Positions 8,372 to 15,033 of a stretch of 16,131 bases of DNA are shown piece after piece; the stretch's first letter is position 1, and every line of letters starts with the position of its first letter. Source of the stretch: UBA6183 sp034676125 (GTDB lineage Bacteria; Bacteroidota; Bacteroidia; UKL13-3); NCBI GenBank assembly GCA_034676125.1, contig JAUCCO010000076.1, forward strand, positions 1-16,131. Direction: 5' to 3'. Both the position numbers and the translations under genes were made by a program. The notes under the pieces were generated by a model. The model was not told where the DNA came from, made no database searches, and worked only from the letters and a program-made list of their open reading frames with translations.

Positions 8372-9283
8372 ATGAAAACACACTTTACAACCTTATTATT
8401 ACTGCTAACAACTATTTTATCAGCACAACCACAGTTTCAAAGTTCCCTTTTAAAAACGGGTCAAACTTTTGAATTAAATAAAATAACCAATGCAAATCCA
8501 GCTAATATTTTGCAAAGTGGAGCAAATATTAGCTGGGATATTTCAACCAGCACAAGCACCAAAGTTGCCGAGGTAAGCATTGTTAATGCATCTACAACAC
8601 CTTATGCATCTACCTATCCTGATGCAAATGTGGCTTTACAATTTATGGCAGGTGGCACTACAACCTATAACATGTTTAAATTATCATCTGCAACTTTCGA
8701 AGAACTTGCTTCAAACCTTGGTTCAAGCTCTCCAACGGTATACACCATGCCTCGAAGTGCATTAAAATTTCCACTTTCTTACCTCAATAACTTTACTGAT
8801 GATTACCAAAAACAAGGGCAAGGTGTTAAAACACTAACTGCGATTTATGATGCTTATGGCACTTTAAAAACACCCGATACTTTGTATAGCAATGTAGCTC
8901 GAATGATGCAAGTTAATGGCGATGGCGATTCTACTGCCATTTGGTGGCACATTACCGCAACAGAGATACATCCTATTATGCAAATTGATAATAGTGGTCT
9001 TATTTATTGGAAAAATAAATTAACCACTGGTACTGCTGAAACTTCAGTTATTACTCAACTTTCTGTTTATCCAAACCCTGCAATTGGTACAATTTGTTTT
9101 AATACAAACCAAGCTGGTAATATTCTTATTTATAGTGTTGATGGAAAAACTGCATTACAATCAAATTGTAACATAGGCGAAAATACGTTGAAGTTAGATG
9201 AACTAAAATCAGGTATATATTATTTTAAATTTAAATCAACTTCTGGCGAATTTAAAACAGGAAAAATTTCAATAAATCAATAA
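8372..9283 (+). CDS. Secreted protein with type IX secretion C-terminal sorting domain
   Basis: A 303-residue exported protein. It starts with a Sec signal peptide (MKTHFTTLLLLLTTILSAQ). The central ~200 residues, rich in Ser, Thr and Asn, contain a W-rich patch (STAIWWHITATEIHP) and match no family I recognise. The last ~75 residues form a Por-secretion tail (type A): LSVYPNPAIGTICFN, ILIYSVDGKTALQS, LKLDELKSGIYYFKF and the final GKISINQ. The family is cleaved and attached to the surface or released by the T9SS. I use the ATG at 8372, since it gives a textbook signal peptide; a TTG seven codons earlier overlaps the putative promoter. It is followed by the propeller gene after 19 bp, so the two are probably one operon. 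Function beyond surface or secreted location is unknown. Confidence 0.88.
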   Translation: MKTHFTTLLLLLTTILSAQPQFQSSLLKTGQTFELNKITNANPANILQSGANISWDISTSTSTKVAEVSIVNASTTPYASTYPDANVALQFMAGGTTTYNMFKLSSATFEELASNLGSSSPTVYTMPRSALKFPLSYLNNFTDDYQKQGQGVKTLTAIYDAYGTLKTPDTLYSNVARMMQVNGDGDSTAIWWHITATEIHPIMQIDNSGLIYWKNKLTTGTAETSVITQLSVYPNPAIGTICFNTNQAGNILIYSVDGKTALQSNCNIGENTLKLDELKSGIYYFKFKSTSGEFKTGKISINQ

Positions 9284-9302
9284 TCAATACAAGTATTAAA
9301 TT

Positions 9303-10874
9303 ATGAAAAAGTTAATAGCAATAGGTAGTATGTTTTTATACGTACTAAGTGCTTTTGCACAATCACCCATAAAGCTAGATTGGAAAGCTGTATTTCCATT
9401 AAAAGTTGAAAGTAGGCTAATAAATGAGGATCGCACATTGGTGTTAGGTGGCAACTACAATGAGCTTGCAATGATGGATGGCGTAACGGGTAAAATTTTA
9501 TGGAAATTGAACTACAAAGAAAAATTAGGTCAAAAAAAGGCTAAAGATTGGAACTGGGATAAAGATGTAAAAGTAGTTTGGGTTGAAGTAAAAGGCGATA
9601 ATAAAAAGGAAAATATTACCTCGTATTTTAAAGATGCAACGGGAGAGCAAATAACAGATCAAGATTATAATAAACTGAAGGCCGAATACGAAAAAGATAT
9701 ACGCTGGGTAAAAAAAAGTACCTTAATAGTAGATGAACATGGTACAGACGTTTGGTTAGATTATGTACCTAAAAAAGCTGTAGCAGCAGGAGGTAAAGGT
9801 GCTAAAAGTAAAGTAACTGTTAAGGCAAATCGCAATTATACTTGGAGTACTGATATTGAGATTAGATATGTGCGCTCTTTGTGTGCAAATACTGTTGGCA
9901 CAAGTAATAGCAACGATCAAATTAGATTAGTTTATAGCCACGATAAAATATTTGTGATATACGAAGGCATGAGTGTGCTTGATATTAAAACTGGTAAATT
10001 ACTTTGGCAAACAGAGTTAGATAATTCTGATGTAGACTGGGGAATTTTTAAACTTGTTCAAACCCTTGATAGAGCAGGTTTTCCATATGTAGACGAAACA
10101 GCCGTATATGTTGCTGACTTAACTAAAGGCCAATACCGCATTAAAAAATTTGATGCCGAAAGTGGGACATTATTATGGCAAAGTGAAAAATTTGATAATG
10201 ATGATGTAGTGCCAAGCTTAAAAGTTATAAATGGTGTATTGATAGCACAATTTGGTGGAAGATTACGCACCGAAACTTATATACCAGGATCTAATGGAAA
10301 TCCTGATGTGTGTAAAACCGAAATAAAATTTACTGGTGATCCTGGATTACGTGCTTATGATACCAAAACGGGTAAATTACTTTGGGAAACATCAACAATG
10401 AAAGAGTTGGGCGATAGATTTAGTGGTGCTATTACAAACATGATAAAAATTGGGCAAGTGGTTTGTGTAGCTAGCGATAAAAACTTTTATTTATTCGACT
10501 CGGATGGAAAAGTAAAATATAGTACTCCCATTAAAGCACTAAAAATTGGCAAACCCGAAACGGTAGAAATGTATACTGATAATGTTGTGCTTTTACAGTG
10601 CGAAGGTGGTGTTGCATTAATTTCTATAGTTGATAACAAAGTATTGTTTTCAACCAAAACAGGTAAGTGTTTCGATTACCAAAAAATTGGAAATGCCTTT
10701 TTTGTTTGGACTGGCAAAGACCAATTTAATCAATCAGAATTTGTTAGGGTTGATATGGAAAACGGAGCTTTACTAAGCAAAGCAAAAGATACGCCATATC
10801 CATACTTTAGCCCAGATGGCGAGTATGTTACAAAATTTGATGGTAGTAAAGTAATGCGTTTTAAAACCAAATAA
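9303..10874 (+). CDS. Exported PQQ-like beta-propeller protein
   Basis: A 523-residue periplasmic or outer-membrane-associated protein with signal peptide MKKLIAIGSMFLYVLSAFAQ. PQQ/quinoprotein-type blades are visible from the repeated D.(K/E)(T/S)G.LLW motif: DGVTGKILWKL (about 59), DIKTGKLLWQTEL (about 227), DAESGTLLWQSEK (about 284) and DTKTGKLLWETS (about 353), with weaker blades after that. Between the first and second blades is a long charged insertion, roughly residues 72-180, rich in Lys, Asp and Trp. There is no dehydrogenase catalytic signature, so it is probably a structural or binding propeller (PQQ_2-like/BamB-like fold) rather than a quinoprotein enzyme. It lacks a lipobox. It sits 19 bp behind the T9SS cargo gene and ends with a strong terminator, making a two-gene unit. 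Confidence 0.85.
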   Translation: MKKLIAIGSMFLYVLSAFAQSPIKLDWKAVFPLKVESRLINEDRTLVLGGNYNELAMMDGVTGKILWKLNYKEKLGQKKAKDWNWDKDVKVVWVEVKGDNKKENITSYFKDATGEQITDQDYNKLKAEYEKDIRWVKKSTLIVDEHGTDVWLDYVPKKAVAAGGKGAKSKVTVKANRNYTWSTDIEIRYVRSLCANTVGTSNSNDQIRLVYSHDKIFVIYEGMSVLDIKTGKLLWQTELDNSDVDWGIFKLVQTLDRAGFPYVDETAVYVADLTKGQYRIKKFDAESGTLLWQSEKFDNDDVVPSLKVINGVLIAQFGGRLRTETYIPGSNGNPDVCKTEIKFTGDPGLRAYDTKTGKLLWETSTMKELGDRFSGAITNMIKIGQVVCVASDKNFYLFDSDGKVKYSTPIKALKIGKPETVEMYTDNVVLLQCEGGVALISIVDNKVLFSTKTGKCFDYQKIGNAFFVWTGKDQFNQSEFVRVDMENGALLSKAKDTPYPYFSPDGEYVTKFDGSKVMRFKTK

Positions 10875-10894
10875 TCCTGTAAAAAAACACTTGT

Positions 10895-10933
10895 ATATCC
10901 CTGCTTAATACTTTTAAGTAGGGATATTTTTTT
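10895..10933 (+). terminator. Rho-independent terminator of the cargo/propeller operon
   Basis: ATATCCCT-G-CTTAA pairs with TTAAG-T-AGGGATAT, a 14-bp stem with one G-T wobble, around a 5-nt loop (10909-10913), followed by seven T. It lies 20 bp after the propeller stop codon. Confidence 0.9.
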
Positions 10934-10942
10934 GTTTAATAT

Positions 10943-10960
10943 ATACGTAAAACAACGTAT
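10943..10960. promoter_or_regulatory. ATACGT-N6-ACGTAT inverted repeat upstream of the OmpA/PD40 gene
   Basis: A perfect 6-bp inverted repeat, ATACGT (10943-10948) and ACGTAT (10955-10960), with the left half forming a TACGTA palindrome. The centre of TACGTA is 43.5 bp before the end of CACATTTG (10983-10990, 7/8 to TAnnTTTG), the same spacing as at the two other sites. The half-sites are identical to those in ATACGTAT but set 6 nt apart. Candidate operator of the NarL-type regulator. Confidence 0.42.
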
Positions 10961-11010
10961 GGTATAAAACTTTTAAGTACTGCACATTTGTCTCACCTAA
11001 TTATTATTGT

Positions 11011-13743
11011 ATGAAAAAAAATATACTATTTGCATTGGCCTGTGTTTTATCATCGTATTTGTTTGCCCAAAATGGCGATAAATACTTTAAAGATAAAGAC
11101 TATGCTAGGGCACAATTTGCCTACGAACGTGAGGTTACATCAAACCCCGCACTTTATTTTAACCTTGCCAAAAGTTATTTTGCTTTACAAAAGTTTGATG
11201 AAGCAATTAATGCGCTAGAGCTTTACAAAACCAAATTTAGTGGTGCTGATATAGCAGAAGCTAACAAGTGGATTGAGCTTTTAAAGCGTGATGACGAAAT
11301 GGTGAGGGTAGAAAATCTTGGTGGTACTATTAATAGTAGTGATGCTGATTTTTTACCTAGGATTTTACAAGATGGTAAAACACTTTATTTTATTTCGGAT
11401 AACCGTGCTGGTGGTTCTGGTAACGAAGATGTTTTTGTAAGTAAACTTGATGATCAAGGAAACTGGACAAAAGCTGAACAAATGTACCAGTTTAATACCC
11501 GTAGTAACGAAGGATTATTATCAATCTCTCCAGATGAAAAAGTAGCCATATTATTTGGTAATTACCCGGGTAGTTTTGGTAGTGGCGATTTGTTTTACAG
11601 TGTAAAAACACAAACCGGTTGGAGCACACCTTGTAATATTGGTGGAACCATCAATTCAAAAAAATGGGAGTCGTTGGCTTGTGTTGGCCCTGATGGCAAA
11701 ACTGTAATATTTTGTACAGATAATGATGATGGCAGAAACAGTGAAATGTTTGTTACTTTTTTAACAGAAGACGGTTGGGCAAAACCAAAATCACTTGGCA
11801 ATGTAGTTAACACTGCTAAAGAAGATAAATTTCCGTTTTTAGCTGCCGATGGTAAAACGTTATATTTTTCTTCAAATGGGCATCCAGGTTTTGGCGAAGA
11901 TGATATTTTTGTTAGCCGTAGGTTAGATGATTCTTGGACCAACTGGAGCACTCCTGTAAACTTAGGAAAATACATTAACACGCTTGATAGTGATAAAGAT
12001 TTATCAATTCCGGCTTCGGGTAAAATGGCTTATGTAGTGCGCAATGGTTCGCCAGATGGTTATGGTGGTGCTGATATTTACAAGTTTTTAATGCCATACA
12101 GCATGCGTCCTGAGCAATTATTTAAATTATATGGAAATGTATATAACGAGAAAGATAGTGCTGCACAAGTAAACATTAAGTTTATTGATATGGCAACTAA
12201 TACAGAAGTAACAAAAGCTACCAGCAATGATAGTACTGGTTATTACTCGGCTGCATTACCTCTTAATAAAAAATACTTAGCCGTAATTGATATGAAAGGA
12301 TATTTATATTACAGCGAAGTTATTGATTTAACAGACCCTGACAAATACCGTAAACGTTATACTTTTCAGCAAAAAATTAGCTTACAACGCGGCAGATTAG
12401 ATGCAATTAAATATTCTTTGGATAGTTTAAATACTCAACTTGGTAAACTTAATTTAAGCAATAACGAAAAACTAAGAGAAACCTTTGAAGCTTACGAAAG
12501 ACAAAATAAAGTGTATAGAGCTACTATTGATGAGATGGATGCTTTGGTTTATCAAGCCAAATATGATTGGATGACAGAAACCACCGAAGACCTTCAATTA
12601 CAAAAAGATTTTCAGGTTAAGCGTGCACAAATTGGTGTTACTTTCGAGTTAAAAAATATCTTTTTTGATTTAGGAAAAGCATCATTACGCGAAGATTCTA
12701 AGAAAGAGTTAGACAAGTTATTTGAAATATTAACAAACAGTGATATTGTAATAGAACTTGGTGGACATACAGATAGTATTGGTAGAGATGAATCAAACCA
12801 AATGTTATCACAAGAACGTGTAAATAGTGTAAAAACTTACTTAACCGATAAAGGCATTAGCGAGAAAAGAATTTTAGCTGTTGGATATGGAGAAAACTTT
12901 CCTGTTGCAACAAATAGCACAGAACAAGGCCGCCAATTAAACAGGCGTGTAGAAGCTAAAATCTTAAAATTAACCCAAGATAAAGAAGGAAGTGATGTGG
13001 TAACGGAGGCTGATAAAAAGAAAAAAATAGATCCAATTGCAGCCGCAGCAATTAAAAAGGGTGAAATGTTACCACTACTTCAAGCAGCAGCCCGCAAAGG
13101 CGGTTTACCAAGTGGAAGTGAGTGTAACACTGTTTACAAACCAGTTACTTATAACAACAACAACTATAAACCAACCAAACAAAACAACAATGGTGGTAGC
13201 TGGTTTGGCAATGGTGATGAGCTAGATAGAGACGATAATATTTTAAAAGCATTTAGTGTAAGTTTATTAAACCATAGTTATAATTCTATGGGCATGTCTC
13301 AAGGTGTATCGGTAACTTTTGTGCGCGATAAAGAGAACTTAGCTGAAAATCATTTAGAGTATTATTTCGCAAACCCAGATTCAGTTAAATGGGGTGCTGG
13401 TTATACCAATATTCGTAACATACAATTAGGTCCAATTATTTCGTTACCTATAAATATTTTATGGGGATGGGAAACCAAATTGTTTTTCGAATCTAATAAC
13501 AACTCTTACTTCCATTTAAATATCCCTGTTGGTTTACGTTCAGTATTTAATGTAGGTGATTTTGTTCTTGGTCCAGAGGCGATATATAGCATAGGAGCAT
13601 TAAAATCTGCAGATGTAAAAAACAATGCATCGCATATTAGATTTGGTGTAAATGCCAGATGGAAATTTGTACAAGCAGGTGTATTTAAATCAATAGGTAA
13701 AGAAATAGACTTTTTGGGTTACAGAGTAGGTGTTACCTTCTAA
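11011..13743 (+). CDS. PorE-like TPR-PD40-CRD-OmpA envelope protein with C-terminal barrel-like domain
   Basis: A 910-residue envelope protein. Order seen: Sec signal peptide (to about residue 20, LFAQ); TPR-like helices (about 20-80, YALY/ALQKFDEAINALELYK); five PD40/WD40-like blades (about 105-370, with LQDGKTLYFISDNRAGG, VGPDGKTVIFCTDN and AADGKTLYFSSNGHPG); carboxypeptidase-regulatory-like domain (about 371-445); helical/coiled segment (about 455-540); OmpA peptidoglycan-binding domain (about 543-653) with GGHTD (Asp588) and SQER (Arg603), the residues that hold diaminopimelate. TPR-WD40-CRD-OmpA is the layout of T9SS component PorE and of many Bacteroidota OmpA proteins. Unlike PorE it has no lipobox, and after a Lys/Asn-rich linker (654-745) it ends in a ~165-residue amphipathic beta-rich domain closing with Gly-Val-Thr-Phe, like an outer-membrane barrel. 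It is monocistronic between two terminators. Confidence 0.9.
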   Translation: MKKNILFALACVLSSYLFAQNGDKYFKDKDYARAQFAYEREVTSNPALYFNLAKSYFALQKFDEAINALELYKTKFSGADIAEANKWIELLKRDDEMVRVENLGGTINSSDADFLPRILQDGKTLYFISDNRAGGSGNEDVFVSKLDDQGNWTKAEQMYQFNTRSNEGLLSISPDEKVAILFGNYPGSFGSGDLFYSVKTQTGWSTPCNIGGTINSKKWESLACVGPDGKTVIFCTDNDDGRNSEMFVTFLTEDGWAKPKSLGNVVNTAKEDKFPFLAADGKTLYFSSNGHPGFGEDDIFVSRRLDDSWTNWSTPVNLGKYINTLDSDKDLSIPASGKMAYVVRNGSPDGYGGADIYKFLMPYSMRPEQLFKLYGNVYNEKDSAAQVNIKFIDMATNTEVTKATSNDSTGYYSAALPLNKKYLAVIDMKGYLYYSEVIDLTDPDKYRKRYTFQQKISLQRGRLDAIKYSLDSLNTQLGKLNLSNNEKLRETFEAYERQNKVYRATIDEMDALVYQAKYDWMTETTEDLQLQKDFQVKRAQIGVTFELKNIFFDLGKASLREDSKKELDKLFEILTNSDIVIELGGHTDSIGRDESNQMLSQERVNSVKTYLTDKGISEKRILAVGYGENFPVATNSTEQGRQLNRRVEAKILKLTQDKEGSDVVTEADKKKKIDPIAAAAIKKGEMLPLLQAAARKGGLPSGSECNTVYKPVTYNNNNYKPTKQNNNGGSWFGNGDELDRDDNILKAFSVSLLNHSYNSMGMSQGVSVTFVRDKENLAENHLEYYFANPDSVKWGAGYTNIRNIQLGPIISLPINILWGWETKLFFESNNNSYFHLNIPVGLRSVFNVGDFVLGPEAIYSIGALKSADVKNNASHIRFGVNARWKFVQAGVFKSIGKEIDFLGYRVGVTF

Positions 13744-13765
13744 AAATCAACCCTAATAAAAAACT

Positions 13766-13802
13766 AAAGCCGCCCAAAAACAAGTTTTTGGGCGGCTTTT
13801 TT
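13766..13802 (+). terminator. Strong, possibly bidirectional terminator
   Basis: A 15-bp perfect stem (AAAGCCGCCCAAAAA with TTTTTGGGCGGCTTT), a CAAG loop and a T-rich tail, 22 bp after the OmpA gene stop. The minus strand also gives a T-rich tract (13757-13765), so it could serve the converging gene at 13900 too. Confidence 0.93.
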
Positions 13803-13899
13803 ATGCTTAATAATAAAGGTTGTAATAATAATGCTGGATAATAGCAAACAATAACGGTGGGTAATTTTATTTAAGATAACAGAAGAGATAATGCAAAAA

Positions 13900-14466
13900 C
13901 TAATGTAATCGTTTACTTATAATTTGTTTAACGCCTAAAAAAACCTGTGCAGGCGAAAGCAAACGCCAATTAAAATGATCCAATTCGCCACCAAAATTTA
14001 TGTAATAATCTATATGGGTATGTCTCAATTCTTCCAAAACGTGTTCCTGAAAATTTAAAGCCACAATCCAACCATCTTCTATATCGCTAAACCATTCTTC
14101 GTAGTAACAATCGTCACTGCTATGAAAGTTTAAAACGTTTTCGCCAACTAAAATAAACTTATCAACTCCAGCATCCATCAATATTTCGCCCACTTCGCGC
14201 TTAAAAATCATAATGTCGTTGTTAATGGCATCGTTCCATTCGCCCATCATTTCAATAATGGCAAATCCTTCTTCGTAATCAACATACAAAATCTTTACAT
14301 ATAACGTATGCGATCCAAACTCGTCCCATTGTGGGTGAATTAAGTAATTATAAATTTGGTTTGTAAACTCAAACTCACTGTACTCACGGTCATAAAACGG
14401 AGATTTATTGTCTTGCTCGGCTTGATAAAAATCGCGCCACCTATAAAAAGGTTCAATTTCCTGCAT
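13900..14466 (-). CDS. Uncharacterised conserved Bacteroidota protein
   Basis: A 188-residue acidic, aromatic-rich cytoplasmic protein without signal peptide or membrane segment. I cannot name a domain. The N-terminus (PFYRWRDFYQAEQDNKSPFYDREYSEFEF), IHPQWDEFGS, LYVKILYVDYEEGFAIIE, GEWNDAINNDIM and ILVGENVLNFHSSDDCYYEEW stretches are dense in Trp, Tyr, Phe and paired acids, like motifs under strong conservation. From memory, similar unnamed proteins are widespread in Flavobacteriia and Chitinophagia as single-copy genes. The ATG is preceded 4 nt away by a perfect TAnnTTTG box, which fixes the start. It stands alone: it faces the OmpA gene tail to tail and is separated from the Rhs locus by 357 bp of apparently non-coding DNA. 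Function unknown. Confidence 0.82.
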   Translation of the reverse strand: MQEIEPFYRWRDFYQAEQDNKSPFYDREYSEFEFTNQIYNYLIHPQWDEFGSHTLYVKILYVDYEEGFAIIEMMGEWNDAINNDIMIFKREVGEILMDAGVDKFILVGENVLNFHSSDDCYYEEWFSDIEDGWIVALNFQEHVLEELRHTHIDYYINFGGELDHFNWRLLSPAQVFLGVKQIISKRLH

Positions 14467-14470
14467 CGCG

Positions 14471-14478
14471 CAAATTTA
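14471..14478 (-). promoter_or_regulatory. TAAATTTG -7 box immediately before the uncharacterised gene
   Basis: On the minus strand TAAATTTG matches TAnnTTTG exactly and ends 4 nt before the ATG, so the transcript would begin at or next to the start codon. The best -33 candidate is only TTTA, 19 bp upstream. Confidence 0.5.
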
Positions 14479-14563
14479 TAACATCAAAAGCTTTATTTAA
14501 ACCCAAATTAATCAATAGAAGATTTGAAAAATCGAACTACTTGATTTAGTTGGGTTAATCCCG

Positions 14564-14579
14564 TGCCGAAGCCTCGGCA
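14564..14579. repeat. Short GC-rich inverted repeat (REP-like hairpin)
   Basis: TGCCGA-AGCC-TCGGCA, a perfect 6-bp stem with a 4-nt loop, lacking a following T-run. It therefore looks more like a repetitive palindromic element than a terminator. Whether it recurs in the genome cannot be told from one copy. Confidence 0.45.
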
Positions 14580-14823
14580 AAGAAAATGTTAGCAGTTTTG
14601 CATAAAACTGATTTACAGTTTCTTTATCGATTATGCATTTCCAATGCGTAATTTGGGTTAAATAAAATGGTACAACATTTTTTAAACGAACGACACTTCT
14701 GGCTGTGTGCGAGTGTTGATTTAACTTGTAAAGTTGGGTTTCCTGTACACGGACGGCCGCGTCAACGGACTCTTTTAATGATCCTGCTTCAATTCTACTA
14801 CCGTCTTAGCGGCAACTTAAATT

Positions 14824-15033
14824 CTATTCACTTTCATCTTCATCCTCAAAAAAATCAGGGTGCAAAGGAATGGATTTCACGATCCTTTCCACAAGATGAT
14901 TTTTATGACAAAAAAGATTTTGCTTTTCTTCACTTTTGATATTTGGTTGAATTGTCAAGATAGAAGCTTCTTCTAAAAGAATTTCTTCCCCACAAAAACA
15001 ACATATAACTTTATTATTCAAGTTTCCATCCAT
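14824..15033 (-). CDS. Small Cys-rich protein, candidate immunity protein of the Rhs toxin
   Basis: A 69-residue cytoplasmic protein that I do not recognise as a named family. It has CCFCGEE near the N-terminus (Cys11, Cys12, Cys14) and FCHKNH at 41-46 (Cys42, His43, His46), so a C-x2-C ... C-x3-H zinc site is plausible. The C-terminus is strongly acidic (FFEDEDESE). Its ATG lies 20 bp inside the 3' end of the Rhs gene, in another frame. That is the position and tight coupling typical of immunity genes downstream of polymorphic toxins. No signal peptide, as expected for a protein that neutralises a cytoplasmic toxin. The immunity role is inferred from position; the open frame itself is supported by the overlap and by motif content. 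Confidence 0.7.
   Translation of the reverse strand: MDGNLNNKVICCFCGEEILLEEASILTIQPNIKSEEKQNLFCHKNHLVERIVKSIPLHPDFFEDEDESE

Larger units (their letters stand above)
14467..14823. other. 357-bp gap without a convincing gene
   Basis: Stretch between the uncharacterised gene and the Rhs-associated small gene. It holds the -7 box at its left end, an AT-rich part, a GC hairpin (14564-14579), and from about 14690 to 14815 a patch with noticeably more G and C than its surroundings (for example GGACGGCCGCGTCAACGG). Short open frames here lack family motifs or a plausible start context. It may be a repeat or a remnant of rearrangement at the Rhs locus; nothing definite is visible. Confidence 0.5.

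Noticed and set aside
9339..9344. Another TACGTA inside the start of the PQQ-type gene
   Set aside because: It is within the signal-peptide coding sequence, lacks the extended AT flanks and has no promoter box at the shared spacing.
11011..11043. Possible lipobox (FALAC) in the OmpA/PD40 protein
   Set aside because: Ala at -3 and a very short hydrophobic stretch before Cys11 do not fit; the hydrophobic core continues past it to a normal signal-peptidase I site.
14700..14823. Possible integron attC site (GTTRRRY- and RYYYAAC-like heptamers with a GC-rich region)
   Set aside because: The heptamers are only 21 bp apart end to end and do not bracket a paired attC fold; there is no integrase or cassette structure.
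14667..14939. 90-codon plus-strand open frame covering the gap and antisense to the small immunity gene
   Set aside because: No recognisable motifs, no promoter or start context, and its second half is antisense to a better supported gene.
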